Assembly: GCA_965198725.1 (NCBI GenBank)
Contig: CBDAPX010000001.1
Span: 2,852,001 to 2,916,000 of the forward strand
Source: CBDAPX01 sp965198725
Lineage (GTDB): Bacteria; Pseudomonadota; Alphaproteobacteria; Rhodobacterales; Rhodobacteraceae
Direction: 5' to 3'
Length of the DNA: 64,000 nt
Below the pieces are notes generated by a model that was given only the letters and a program-made list of their open reading frames with translations, did not search any database and had not been told where the DNA came from. The position numbers and the translations under genes were made by a program. Numbering within the stretch: the first letter of the stretch is position 1; each line of letters opens with the position of its first letter. Shown here piece by piece: positions 53,465 through 62,848 of this stretch.

Positions 53465-53985
53465 GAACCGCTTTCCTGATGCGGGGCGTCATCCCCCGAC
53501 TGGGTAAAGATGTGCAGCGCGAAATGGACCGTGCAAAGACATGCGCTGAGGAAAATCACCAGTTTCACCGGCCACCATGGGGCTGTGAAAACACCGGGTA
53601 CGCCAAAGAAATCCTTGCTTTCCCACATCTCGACAAACTCTGGCCAGATCGCGATGGCGACAAGGACCATGAAGATGCCGCTGGCCAGATCGATCATCCG
53701 GCTCATGGCGCTGCCAATCGCCGGACGTTTCCGACGCATCAGGCCAAGAAAGCCATCGGACCGGGTCAGACGACCGACGCGGACCACATCCGGCAATTGC
53801 AGAAACACGATAAGCACCAAGGAAAACTGAACAACTTCGACCGCACCAAGAAACGGCTTGTTAAAGACGCCCCGTGCCACGATGTCGTAATTCACCACCG
53901 CGATCAGCGCGATGACGACGAAGGTGCCAGCGGCATTCGCCGCTATGGCGATGCCGCTGGCAAGCTTTGTGAGTGGATTGGTCAC
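53461..53985 (-). CDS. TRAP transporter small permease (DctQ)
   Basis: A 174-residue membrane protein with four predicted segments (about 15-37, 48-66, 87-108, 130-150) and the DctQ-type VEVVQFSLVLIVFLQLPDVVRVGRLTRSD stretch. It lies 15 bp after dctP and overlaps dctM. Confidence 0.88.
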   Translation of the reverse strand: MTNPLTKLASGIAIAANAAGTFVVIALIAVVNYDIVARGVFNKPFLGAVEVVQFSLVLIVFLQLPDVVRVGRLTRSDGFLGLMRRKRPAIGSAMSRMIDLASGIFMVLVAIAIWPEFVEMWESKDFFGVPGVFTAPWWPVKLVIFLSACLCTVHFALHIFTQSGDDAPHQESGS

Positions 53986-54000
53986 GAACGTGTCCTTGGC

Positions 54001-55086
54001 TTAGTTGGTCGCCACGTCCGCCGACCAGTCGCGGACCGGCTCGAACCCGGCGGCTTCCAGCTTACCCATGTATGCGTTCAGCATTTCGGTGCCCGGCTGT
54101 CCTGCATCATCAAGGTTCTTGGCCCATTCAGCGGCAATGTTAGGCATCGCTGCGGCCCATGCCTGACGCTCTGCCGGATTCATCTCGACAATGGTGCCAC
54201 CCGACGCGACATAGGCATCGCGGCTTTCTTGGGCGCGGTCCATTGCGATCCCTGCAACGTGATCACGATAGGCCACCGCAACTTCTTGCAGCACACCTTT
54301 CACCTCATCCGGCAACTTGTCCCAGTATTTCTTGTTCACGGTGATGGTTTTGGAATTCACCGCCCCAAGATCGGCCCGCAACATGTAAGGTGCCACCTCG
54401 GCAATCTTGAAGGTCTTTGCCGCTTCTGGCCACAGCATGGCATGATCGACGAGACCCGTTTGAACCATGTTGTAGAAATCAGTCAGGCCACCGCGCACAC
54501 CGGCCGCGCCATCAATGCCTTCCAGATACCGCAGGTTCATCCCTGCCCCAGCCACTTTGGACCCTTCCAGATCTGACAAGGAATTCACCGGGTTCCGGGA
54601 AAACACCTGATAGGTGTCCAGAACAACACCCGTTGCCAGATAAACTTGGTTTTGCTTTTCAAACTCCGCCTGCATGGTCGGGTATTCTTTGGCAATCTCG
54701 TCAACCGCCATTGCCACCGCGCGGCTGTCGGCGGCGACAAACGGCGTTACCGCAGACAATGCCTGACTTGGCAGTTTGGAGTTGTGAAAGATCGTGGTGA
54801 CAATGCCTATGTCGCCGAGCCCCAGCTTGACGCCCTCAAGCACCCCTTTGGGTTTGACGATGGTCCCGCCATAGCTTTCCTGCCAGTCCATCTTGTAATT
54901 GCCGGTTTCGGCAAGGCGCTTGTCCACTTCCGGAATGAAGAAGTTGGTGAATTCCTTCACCCACAGCGCGCGCGCGGGATAGCCGTCAATCACGACCGCC
55001 TTGATTGTCTCTGTCGCGAAACCCGGGGCCGATGTCATCAGCGCGGCAACCGCGCCAAGGGTCATCCGTCTTGTCCAGTTATGCAT
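54001..55086 (-). CDS. TRAP transporter solute-binding protein (DctP)
   Basis: A 361-residue periplasmic receptor. Signal peptide about 1-24 with a twin-arginine-like TRRMTLGAVAAL. The DctP fold is visible in the GVLEGVKLGLGDIGIVTTIFHNSKLPSQALSAVTPFV segment and the helix-rich C-terminus. It is first in the dctPQM set, 30 bp after the OsmC-like gene. Ligand inferred to be an aromatic or other organic acid processed by the neighbouring enzymes. Confidence 0.9.
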   Translation of the reverse strand: MHNWTRRMTLGAVAALMTSAPGFATETIKAVVIDGYPARALWVKEFTNFFIPEVDKRLAETGNYKMDWQESYGGTIVKPKGVLEGVKLGLGDIGIVTTIFHNSKLPSQALSAVTPFVAADSRAVAMAVDEIAKEYPTMQAEFEKQNQVYLATGVVLDTYQVFSRNPVNSLSDLEGSKVAGAGMNLRYLEGIDGAAGVRGGLTDFYNMVQTGLVDHAMLWPEAAKTFKIAEVAPYMLRADLGAVNSKTITVNKKYWDKLPDEVKGVLQEVAVAYRDHVAGIAMDRAQESRDAYVASGGTIVEMNPAERQAWAAAMPNIAAEWAKNLDDAGQPGTEMLNAYMGKLEAAGFEPVRDWSADVATN

Positions 55087-55116
55087 TGTCCTCTCCCTTT
55101 TGATTGAATGAGCTAC

Positions 55117-55572
55117 TCAGGCCTTGCGCCAGTGCACCTCAAGTCTTGTCCCAGCCGCCTCGAACAGCTTGGCAATTGCGCAGTACTTGGCCGTCTCCTC
55201 TCCGACCAATGTCAGCTCCTCCTCAGAAGCTGGCCCACTGCAATTCACGGTCAGCGTGATTTCCGGGAAGTGAATGTCGATCTCCTCTTCCATCAGCACG
55301 CCACGGCGATCAAATTTACAATCCGCGTCTATGGTCACATCCCCCAGCTCAATACCGAGGCGATGCGCGTTCTTGTGCCCGATCACGTTGGTGCATCCGA
55401 TCAATGCGGCCAACGCCGTTTCGGTCGGGGTAATCCCTTCATTCGTGCCACCACGTTCCAACGGCTCATCAATCACCGTGGTTAAATCCCGCACGGGGAT
55501 TTCCGTTCTGGCATGGCTGGTTGCCGTCGCTGTGGTGCGATAGGTCACAACGGTTTTCATCTTGATCGCCAT
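55117..55572 (-). CDS. OsmC-family protein
   Basis: A 151-residue OsmC-like protein. ATG 55572 has a GAGGTGAT site, and the upstream extension to 55590 overlaps the nitroreductase. It shows the family pattern GGTNEGITPTETALAALIGCTNVIGHKNAHRLG with one active-site cysteine; the second cysteine appears in the C-terminal part (KYCAIAKLF). Members reduce organic hydroperoxides with two cysteines. Whether it detoxifies peroxides formed during ring cleavage or serves the pathway directly is not known. Confidence 0.82.
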   Translation of the reverse strand: MAIKMKTVVTYRTTATATSHARTEIPVRDLTTVIDEPLERGGTNEGITPTETALAALIGCTNVIGHKNAHRLGIELGDVTIDADCKFDRRGVLMEEEIDIHFPEITLTVNCSGPASEEELTLVGEETAKYCAIAKLFEAAGTRLEVHWRKA

Positions 55573-55574
55573 GA

Positions 55575-56237
55575 TCAGATCACCTCGCACACATCATCAA
55601 AGGCGAACCGGGGCAGTTTTTGAAACAACGCGGTTTCGTCGGCATAGCCCAGATTGCACAGGAAATTGGATTTCCAGCCATTTTCTGAAAAGAACTCTTC
55701 ATCGACGATAGCGTTGGAAAAGCCCGACATGGCGCCAACGTCCAAGCCCATCGCCCGGGCAGCAATCATGAAATAGGCCCCTTGCAGGGTCGAGTTGCGA
55801 TAGGCGGTATCGTAGGCATAGTCCTCGTTGCCGGCAAAGAGCGGCTTGCGGTCTTCATGCGGAAAGAGGAAATCCAGCCGCTGCCAGTACAGAGGGTCCC
55901 AAGCGATGATGGCCGTGACAGGTGCGGCGCGCATCTTTTCAACATTCTTGGGCTTGAGTGATTTGGCCAGCCTGTCCTTGGACGCCTCTGTTTTGACAAA
56001 CACAAAACGCGCCGGACAGGTGTTCATGCTGGTCGGCCCATGGATCGTAATCTCATAAAGCGTGTGCAACATCTCCTCACTGACGGGTTTATCGGTCCAC
56101 GCGTAATGTGAGCGCGCATCGCGTAGGATCAGGTCGATGGAATCGTCGTCCAGTTGCGGTTTACGCAACCGCAAGGCCCGCACCGCGTCCTGCGCAGCTA
56201 GGCGCAGATCCGTCGAAGTGTCTGCCCCGTCCGCCAT
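55575..56237 (-). CDS. Nitroreductase-family flavoprotein
   Basis: A 220-residue FMN enzyme of the HadB/RutE-like branch. The ILRDARSHYAWTDKPVSEEMLHTLYEITIHGPTSMNTCPARFVFV segment binds FMN phosphate and forms the active site; ARAMGLDVGAMSGF and NLGYAD follow. It starts one base into the FAH stop region and ends 2 bp before the osmC gene. RutE acts on malonic semialdehyde, and other members reduce nitro or quinone groups; here a quinone or enone in an aromatic pathway is plausible. Confidence 0.82.
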   Translation of the reverse strand: MADGADTSTDLRLAAQDAVRALRLRKPQLDDDSIDLILRDARSHYAWTDKPVSEEMLHTLYEITIHGPTSMNTCPARFVFVKTEASKDRLAKSLKPKNVEKMRAAPVTAIIAWDPLYWQRLDFLFPHEDRKPLFAGNEDYAYDTAYRNSTLQGAYFMIAARAMGLDVGAMSGFSNAIVDEEFFSENGWKSNFLCNLGYADETALFQKLPRFAFDDVCEVI

Positions 56238-57115
56238 TATTCGGCCGCCGTCTTATCAGCCATGGCAGCCTCGTCGATGATCGGGCTAGAGCAGATCCCG
56301 ATGCCTTCGATTTCGATATCCACGGTTTCACCGGGCTTCAGCCACCGCGGATGCGGCTTCTTGGCGTGCCCGACGCCGGGCGGTGTGCCAAGAGCGATAT
56401 GATCGCCCGGGTACAACGTTGTGTATTCCGAGATGATGGAAATGGATTTGGCCACGCCCCAGATCATGTTCGCCGTGTTGGAGGATTGCAGGATTTCTGT
56501 GCCCACACGGCTTTCGATTTTCAAACCGCTCGCCCCTTCGGGCAGCTCATCAGGCGTCACCACATACGGTCCAACAGCACCGGTATCGTCAAAATTCTTG
56601 CCCGGCGTCCACTGATGGGTCTTGCGCTGATAATCACGGACCGATCCGTCATTAAACACCGTATAGCCAAACACATGGTTCAGCGCGTCCGCTTCGGAAA
56701 TATGCCGCCCACCTTGCCCGATGATCAGCAACAGCTCTGCCTCATAGTCCAGCTTTTCCGAGCAGGTGGGGCGCACCATCGGTGCGCCGGCAGCCATCAG
56801 GGAATTATGCCCCCGCATGAACAAGGCCGGGTAATCCGGGATGTCATACCCGCCTTCCTTGATATGCTCGACATAGTTCAGACCCAGGCAGATGAATTTG
56901 CCCGGCTGCGCAATCGGCAGCGCAGGTGTGATATCTGCCAGAGACAACGTGGGCCCGGTTGCGGAGCTTGCCCGCTCCACCAATTCCGGCGTTGCGGCAA
57001 GCGCAGACAAATCGGATCCAACCTCTGGCAATACTGCGGTGAGATTGGTTGCCTCGTCGCCCCGCACGGCAAAAACGCTCTGAACACCCTCGACGGTACC
57101 AACGAGAAAACGCAT
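56237..57115 (-). CDS. Fumarylacetoacetate hydrolase-family protein
   Basis: A 292-residue FAH-superfamily enzyme that cleaves C-C bonds or isomerises/decarboxylates acyl-pyruvates. Metal ligands are Glu125 and Glu127 (LDYEAELLLIIG) and Asp156 (NDGSVRDYQ), with the LGLNYVEHIKEGG and TPPGVGHAKKP motifs. The start at 57115 has GGAG six bases upstream; the frame extends to 57127. First gene of the leftward operon, divergent from a YciI gene across 94 bp. Together with the dioxygenase it points to ring-cleavage products. Confidence 0.87.
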   Translation of the reverse strand: MRFLVGTVEGVQSVFAVRGDEATNLTAVLPEVGSDLSALAATPELVERASSATGPTLSLADITPALPIAQPGKFICLGLNYVEHIKEGGYDIPDYPALFMRGHNSLMAAGAPMVRPTCSEKLDYEAELLLIIGQGGRHISEADALNHVFGYTVFNDGSVRDYQRKTHQWTPGKNFDDTGAVGPYVVTPDELPEGASGLKIESRVGTEILQSSNTANMIWGVAKSISIISEYTTLYPGDHIALGTPPGVGHAKKPHPRWLKPGETVDIEIEGIGICSSPIIDEAAMADKTAAE

Positions 57116-57209
57116 CTGAATCTCCATATTGATCGACTCAGTTTTTGACGATAAAAAAACACCAAGTCAAATAAAATCGATATTTCTGAAATGGGATCGG
57201 AGACCAAAC

Positions 57210-57596
57210 ATGCCAGCCTGGGAAGACTACAAAGCAGAAGCCAAATCTCGTGGGGCCTTGGCGCATGAGCTGTTCATGGCATTGTCAACTCCGACCGAAG
57301 GCCTTGATGCTGTGAAAGAAAATCTGCCGGATCACCTGGCCTATATTGGCAGCCTTGAAAGCAATGGCAGCCTGTTCATGGCCGGACCCGTTTCCGACGA
57401 AACCGGAGAGGAAATGGACGGCACCGGCATGTTGATCTTGCGGGCCAGCTCGTTCGAAGAGGCGCATGCGCTGGTCGCGGGGGACCCGATGCACAAAAGC
57501 GGGGCGCGCAGTTTTGTTTTGCGGCGCTGGCTGATCAACGAAGGTTCGCTGTCTTTGTCTGTCGGGCTTTCAACACGTTCGGTCAGCCTACCGTAA
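57210..57596 (+). CDS. YciI-like (YCII) protein
   Basis: A 128-residue protein with a YCII ferredoxin-like domain (about 18-110; DHLAYIGSLESNGSLFMAGPV and ALVAGDPMHKSGARSFVLRRW). The His-Asp pair typical of the family is visible as DHLAY and AGDP. The ATG at 57210 follows CGGAG. It is divergent from the FAH operon and 17 bp before malonyl-CoA decarboxylase, so it could belong to either pathway. Muconolactone isomerase has the same fold, so a role in aromatic catabolism is conceivable. Confidence 0.75.
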   Translation: MPAWEDYKAEAKSRGALAHELFMALSTPTEGLDAVKENLPDHLAYIGSLESNGSLFMAGPVSDETGEEMDGTGMLILRASSFEEAHALVAGDPMHKSGARSFVLRRWLINEGSLSLSVGLSTRSVSLP

Positions 57597-57613
57597 CCGT
57601 AAAGGAGCCGCTG

Positions 57614-58894
57614 ATGGCCGATCGCAGTTTTCTGGGGGACATGTTGACCACGCTGTTTGAACGGCGTCGGTTGGCCGCATCCACCAACGACGCGCGTTCC
57701 ATAGAGGAAATGTGCGCATCGCTGCTGGACGCGACAGGCGAAGTGTCGGGGATTACACTCGCCCAGAATATCCTTGATCGCTATGCGAGGTTTTCTGACG
57801 ACGAAAAGATGGCGTTTTTCCGATTTCTGAACACCGGGTTGGAAATCGACACCGCGGCTTTGGAAAAAGCGATTGGGGCCTACAATGCGTCGCAGGACTT
57901 TGAGGACTATGAACAGATCAGCGCCGCCGCAGAACCGCAACGACAAGAGCTGTTGCGCCGTCTGAACCAGCCACCTGGGGCAACTCAGGCTCTGGTCCAC
58001 ATGCGGACTGATCTCTTGCGCGCTGTGAGACAAGACCCCGAGCTGCGTCGCACAGATCTGGATTTTCAGCATTTGCTGCGCAGTTGGTTTAACCGGGGGT
58101 TCCTTGTCTTGCGCCAGATCAGCTGGGAAACGCCGGCCAGCATCCTGGAAAAGATCGTCGAATACGAGGCCGTGCATGCCATTCAGGACTGGGATGACTT
58201 GCGGCGGCGGCTCTATCCGCAAGACCGCCGCTGTTTCGCGTTTTTCCATCCAAGCATGCCGGACGAACCCCTGATTTTTGTCGAAATGGCCTTGACCCAA
58301 AGCGTGCCGTCGTCGATCCAGACCGTACTGGCGGACAAACGCGAGCAACGCAGCGCGCAGGATACCAAGGTTGCCGTCTTCTATTCCATCTCGAACTGTC
58401 AGGCAGGTCTGAAAGGCATTTCATTTGGCAACCTTTTGATCAAACAAGTCGTGTCGGAATTGCAGCAAGCCTTGCCGAACCTCGATACATTCGTGACGCT
58501 CTCGCCGATCCCTAAGCTTCGCAACTGGTTGGAGCAGACACCTGACCAGCCGTTTGCAGCGGCGGTGCTCGACGGGGCCGCCACGCCCGATGAGGTGCAA
58601 ACCACAGCTGCAGAGTATTTGCTGAATGCAAAGCGCGCGGATGGTTCACCTTACGACCCTGTCGCCCGATTCCACCTTGGCAACGGCGCGCAGGTTTACG
58701 CGGTTCACGGGGCAGAGGATGTTTCGGAAAATGGCGTAAAACAATCCGCTGGCGCGATGGTCAATTATGAGTATGACCTGAACCTAATCGAACAAAACCA
58801 CGAGCGGTTCGTGCAAGAGGGCGAGGTTTGTCAAAGCCCCGGCTTTCGCCATACGCCTCCCTCGGCCCCAAAGAAACGAAGGACACAGGCCTGA
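57614..58894 (+). CDS. Malonyl-CoA decarboxylase
   Basis: A 426-residue enzyme converting malonyl-CoA to acetyl-CoA and CO2 (MatA type). An N-terminal helical domain is followed by the GNAT-like catalytic domain (about 190-420), with the Ser of TLSPIPKLRNWL and the His of ARFHLGNGAQVYAVH as expected catalytic residues. AAAGGAG lies before the ATG. The stop overlaps the synthetase start (TGATG). Confidence 0.92.
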   Translation: MADRSFLGDMLTTLFERRRLAASTNDARSIEEMCASLLDATGEVSGITLAQNILDRYARFSDDEKMAFFRFLNTGLEIDTAALEKAIGAYNASQDFEDYEQISAAAEPQRQELLRRLNQPPGATQALVHMRTDLLRAVRQDPELRRTDLDFQHLLRSWFNRGFLVLRQISWETPASILEKIVEYEAVHAIQDWDDLRRRLYPQDRRCFAFFHPSMPDEPLIFVEMALTQSVPSSIQTVLADKREQRSAQDTKVAVFYSISNCQAGLKGISFGNLLIKQVVSELQQALPNLDTFVTLSPIPKLRNWLEQTPDQPFAAAVLDGAATPDEVQTTAAEYLLNAKRADGSPYDPVARFHLGNGAQVYAVHGAEDVSENGVKQSAGAMVNYEYDLNLIEQNHERFVQEGEVCQSPGFRHTPPSAPKKRRTQA

Positions 58895-60396
58895 TGCGCA
58901 ATCACCTTTACGACCACCTTTTTGCTCCTCATGCCGACAATTCGTCCGTCTTTCTGAAACAGGATGGGGCAGACCCGATCTCCTATGCGGGATTTGTCCA
59001 GCGCGTCGCGCAGATGGCGCATGCCCTGGTCAAGGCCGGTCTGGAACCGGGCGACCGCATGGTGGTTCAGGCCCACAAAAGCGTCGAGATGGTCATGCTC
59101 TATGCCGCGACCATTCAGGCCGGTGGCGTGTTCCTACCGCTGAATACCGCCTACAAAAAGGATGAGGTCGCGTATTTTGTGGGCGATGCCAAGCCACGGC
59201 TTCTGGTCTGCGATGGCGGTGCCTTTGACGCGCTCAGCGATCTGGCGCCTGCCGGCGAAACCACCGTTCTGACGTTGAACGCAGATGGCACTGGCAGCTT
59301 GACCGCCGGGCTTGACGAGCGGCCGGTGCATTTTGACACCGTACCGCGCGCGCCATACGATCTGGCCGCCTTGCTTTACACGTCTGGCACCACGGGTCGC
59401 TCCAAGGGTGCGATGCTGAGCCATGAAAACCTTTTGTCGAACACGGTGGCGTTGATCGACCTGTGGCGCATCACCAAAGCGGATACGTTGATCCATGCCT
59501 TACCGATCTTTCACACCCATGGGTTATTCGTGGCGCTGAATACATCCCTGTTGGCCGGGGCCTGTGTCCATTTCATGCCCAGTTTCAGTGTAGATGCCAT
59601 TCTGGATGCATTGCCGGGATCGACCATGTTGATGGGGGTTCCAACCTTTTACACCCGCCTTCTGGCTGATCCCCGGCTGACGCCGGACCAAACGGCCAAT
59701 ATGCGCCTTTTCATTTCTGGCAGCGCGCCTTTGCTGGCGGAAACTCATGTCGCGTTCACGGAACGTACGGGTCATCGCATCTTGGAACGGTACGGCATGA
59801 CCGAAACCAACATGAATACATCGAACCCCTATGACGGCGATCGCCGGGCTGGCACCGTGGGACACCCCCTGCCTGGGGTTGAGGTCATTTTGACCAACCC
59901 GGAAACAGGCGCAGCCTTGCCCGCTGGCGAGGTTGGCATGATCGAGGTACGTGGGCCAAACGTGTTTCAGGGATACTGGCAGATGCCCGACAAAACCGCG
60001 GCAGAGTTGCGCCAGAACGGGTTCTTTATCACTGGTGATCTGGGGCAGATCAGTGAGGATGGCTATTTGTCCATCGTGGGCCGCGCCAAGGACCTGATCA
60101 TCACTGGCGGCTACAACGTGTACCCCAAAGAGATCGAAGACGTGCTCAACGACATCGAGGGTGTTGTGGAGTCGGCAGTGTACGGCGTGCCCGACGCAGA
60201 TTTCGGCGAGGCGATTATCGCTGCCTTGGTGATGGACGATACAGGATCTTCAACCACCGACGAAATCGCAGCGGTGGTCAGCGACAAGCTGGCCCGTTTC
60301 AAGCATCCCCGCCAGTACAAGGTGATGGAGGCCCTGCCCCGCAACACAATGGGAAAGGTGCAAAAGAACGTCCTACGGGACACCCATTCCGCCTAA
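58894..60396 (+). CDS. matB: Malonyl-CoA synthetase MatB
   Basis: A 500-residue adenylate-forming ligase producing malonyl-CoA from malonate, ATP and CoA. The P-loop YTSGTTGRSKG is at 162-172, the core motifs RYGMTETNMN and TGDLGQISEDGYLSIVGRAKD follow, and the catalytic Lys is in PRNTMGKVQKN at the C-terminus. The start at 58894 overlaps the decarboxylase stop; the longer frame from 58828 is not needed. With the decarboxylase it forms the standard malonate-utilisation pair. Confidence 0.92.
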   Translation: MRNHLYDHLFAPHADNSSVFLKQDGADPISYAGFVQRVAQMAHALVKAGLEPGDRMVVQAHKSVEMVMLYAATIQAGGVFLPLNTAYKKDEVAYFVGDAKPRLLVCDGGAFDALSDLAPAGETTVLTLNADGTGSLTAGLDERPVHFDTVPRAPYDLAALLYTSGTTGRSKGAMLSHENLLSNTVALIDLWRITKADTLIHALPIFHTHGLFVALNTSLLAGACVHFMPSFSVDAILDALPGSTMLMGVPTFYTRLLADPRLTPDQTANMRLFISGSAPLLAETHVAFTERTGHRILERYGMTETNMNTSNPYDGDRRAGTVGHPLPGVEVILTNPETGAALPAGEVGMIEVRGPNVFQGYWQMPDKTAAELRQNGFFITGDLGQISEDGYLSIVGRAKDLIITGGYNVYPKEIEDVLNDIEGVVESAVYGVPDADFGEAIIAALVMDDTGSSTTDEIAAVVSDKLARFKHPRQYKVMEALPRNTMGKVQKNVLRDTHSA

Positions 60397-60410
60397 CAGC
60401 AATACCCCGA

Positions 60411-60434
60411 GCGCGTCTGCCTAATCTGACGCGC
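60411..60434. terminator. Convergent-gene hairpin after matB
   Basis: GCGCGTC (60411-60417) and GACGCGC (60428-60434) enclose a 10-nt loop that includes the stop codon of the leftward TRAP permease (60421-60423). It lies 14 bp after the matB stop. No T run in either direction. Confidence 0.5.
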
Positions 60435-62785
60435 GCGCCTTGGTCGGTGCCATACCCTCCATCCGCGATGCAAACAGCAGCACCGCAGCAGCGATCGCGG
60501 CGCCCAGATAGATGTATGCCGGATCTGAGAGCACCAATACGGCCAAAGCCAACCGGCCTGCGATTTGCCTGAAAGGCAGTTTCCAACGGTCGTATCCGGC
60601 CAGCGCGCTGGCAGTGAGATAAAGCGCCAGCACAAGCCGTAAAAGGATCAGCGCGAGGCTGCCCCAGTGAATGGTGCCGTCATAGCCCGGCAAATACGTG
60701 ATCTCGCCCCCCAGGCCCGAGGCCGGGTCAATCACCGCATCGTCGATCAACAGGATTTCAGGATAGAGCGCAAAAATGAAGGGGATCACAAACATCACGA
60801 TCCCGGACCGGACGGCTGAAAAACCGGTCGCCATCGGTTCGGCCTTTGTGATCGTCGAGGCCGCAAAAGCGGCCAGCGCAACGGGCGGCGTGATGGCGCT
60901 GGCCACAGCAAAGTAGAAGATGAACATGTGCGCTGTGAACGTGGCAATGCCCAAACCGGCCAAAACCGGTCCCATCAACAGCGCAACGTTCACATAGGCC
61001 GGAACCGCGGGCATCCCCATGCCTAACAGGATCGCAATCAGCATGGTGACAAAGAGCGCCATTAACTGAAATGCAATCGATCCGCCCGCACCAAGGTTCA
61101 AGGACTGCAACCAACCGAGCACGTCGAGCGATATGAAGGTCGGCAAGCCGGTGAATTGCAGGCAGAAGTCGATGACGGAAACCGCCAGGAACATCAGGTA
61201 GAGCGTGGAAATCAGGATGCCCGCATCCGACAGCGCATCCAGCACCTTGCGCGGTTGTGCGCGCACATTGGGATCGACGAACAGCAGAACAATCAGCAAC
61301 ATGACCGCCCACCATCCCGCGCTGCCGGCGTCACCCACGGAATTGCGAACCAGATGCTGAAACCACGACAGGCTTTCCACCGTACACCCGGTTTCCGAAA
61401 AAACCCGCTCTGCCCCGAACAGCCCGCCCAAAAGGCCGCAACCGACGCCTTCCTTGGTGGTCAACAGCAGAACAAGGATCAACAGGATCGGACCAAAAAT
61501 CATCACCAAGTTCAGGATATCCTGACGGTCCAGAACCATGTCGTCCGTCATCTCTCCAATCGCTTGGATGTTCTGTTTGCGGGCCTGAAACACCACGGAC
61601 AGAAACAAGCAAAAGAAATAGGCCGCCGCCGGAATGATCGCGGCGATGATCACCTGGCTGTACGGTACAGTGGTCAGGGCCGCGAGGACAAACGCCGCGA
61701 CGCCCATTACAGGCGGCATGATCGACCCACCGGACGATGCAGCAGCTTCAACACCACCGGCGAACACCTTGGAAAAGCCGCGTTTTAGCATCATCGGGAT
61801 AGTCAGAACGCCCGTTGACAGAACGTTGACGATTGGCCCGCCCGATACAGTGCCAAACATGGCCGACGACACGATGGCCGCATGCGCCGGGCCACCGCGC
61901 AAGTGACGGGTCCAGCGAAAGGCCAGCTTGATCAGGGATTGCCCGCCTGCCGAGACACCAAAAAAGGCTGCCCAACACCAGATACGGAAAGATGGTGTTC
62001 AACATGATGTCCATGAACCTGCCCAACAAACCGGACGCGTTATTGACCAAAATGTCGTGCACCTTGGGACGGCCATCAGACAACAGGCGCGGCTCACCCG
62101 CCAATTTGGTCATCAGGTATTTGTTGATGTCATCGGGACCATGGACATACCAAACCAGCACGGTCGCAATCGTATAAAGCGCCACAGCCATGGCGACGAG
62201 GACCAAGGGTAGACCCCATACCTTTATGTTGTAGGACAGAAAAACCAGAACCGCCGCCCCGACGATCAAGACCAAAAAACCGCCCGTGGTGTTCACGCAT
62301 TGCGGATCTTCCACAGATGTCGGCTCTGGCAGACCATAAAGCTGGGCAATTTCGATTTCCTTGGCCAAAGCCTCGGCGATCAATGCCTGTCGTTCACCCG
62401 TGATCTGGTCGATCAGGCAGATAGACTCAATTTCGACGACATAGGTCAGTGAAATACCCAAAGCCATGGTGACCAAAGCTATGTCGAGGCAGAGCCCCAG
62501 AATGCGTTTCCCGGACGAGCGCCCGCGCCACGACCGCCAGATCGAATGTCGCAGCGCAACGCAGATCATCATGGCCGCAAAAGCGATCGGATAGAACCAT
62601 TCGGTGGGGTATTTTCGGATCGTGAACCAATCCCAGCCGGTCAAGGTTCGCAACGATTGATCGAGCCCCGGAACACCCGGCAAGGCGTTGAGCAGCCCTA
62701 CGATCACGATCATCAATGCAAGCACATAGAGCAGGCTGCCCGCGAACCCATTGGGCCGCGCTGGATCCGCGTTTTCTGTCGACAT
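60421..62785 (-). pseudogene. TRAP transporter fused 4TM/12TM permease, frameshifted
   Basis: TAXI-type TRAP permease with the DctQ-like and DctM-like parts fused. The 5' frame from ATG 62785 encodes the N-terminal segments up to LNTIFPYLVLGSLF. The continuation GVSAGGQSLIKLAFRWTRH is in the next frame, which runs through MLKRGFSKVFAGGVEAAASSGGSIMPPVMG to 60421. The shift falls at a run of six A on the plus strand (61960-61965), and removing one base restores one frame of about 790 codons. Either an insertion that inactivates the transporter or a homopolymer error. Genes on both sides are intact. Confidence 0.88.
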
Positions 62786-62807
62786 ATTAAGTCCTCGATC
62801 CGTAAAC

Positions 62808-62836
62808 GACCGCCGCGGCGCATGTCCGCGACGGTC
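62808..62836 (-). terminator. GC hairpin after the TAXI binding-protein gene
   Basis: GACCGCCGCGG (62808-62818) and CCGCGACGGTC (62826-62836) pair at 10 of 11 positions around a 7-nt loop. It lies 12 bp after the binding-protein stop and 22 bp before the permease start. No T run. Confidence 0.65.
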
Positions 62837-62848
62837 TAATCGGTCTGG

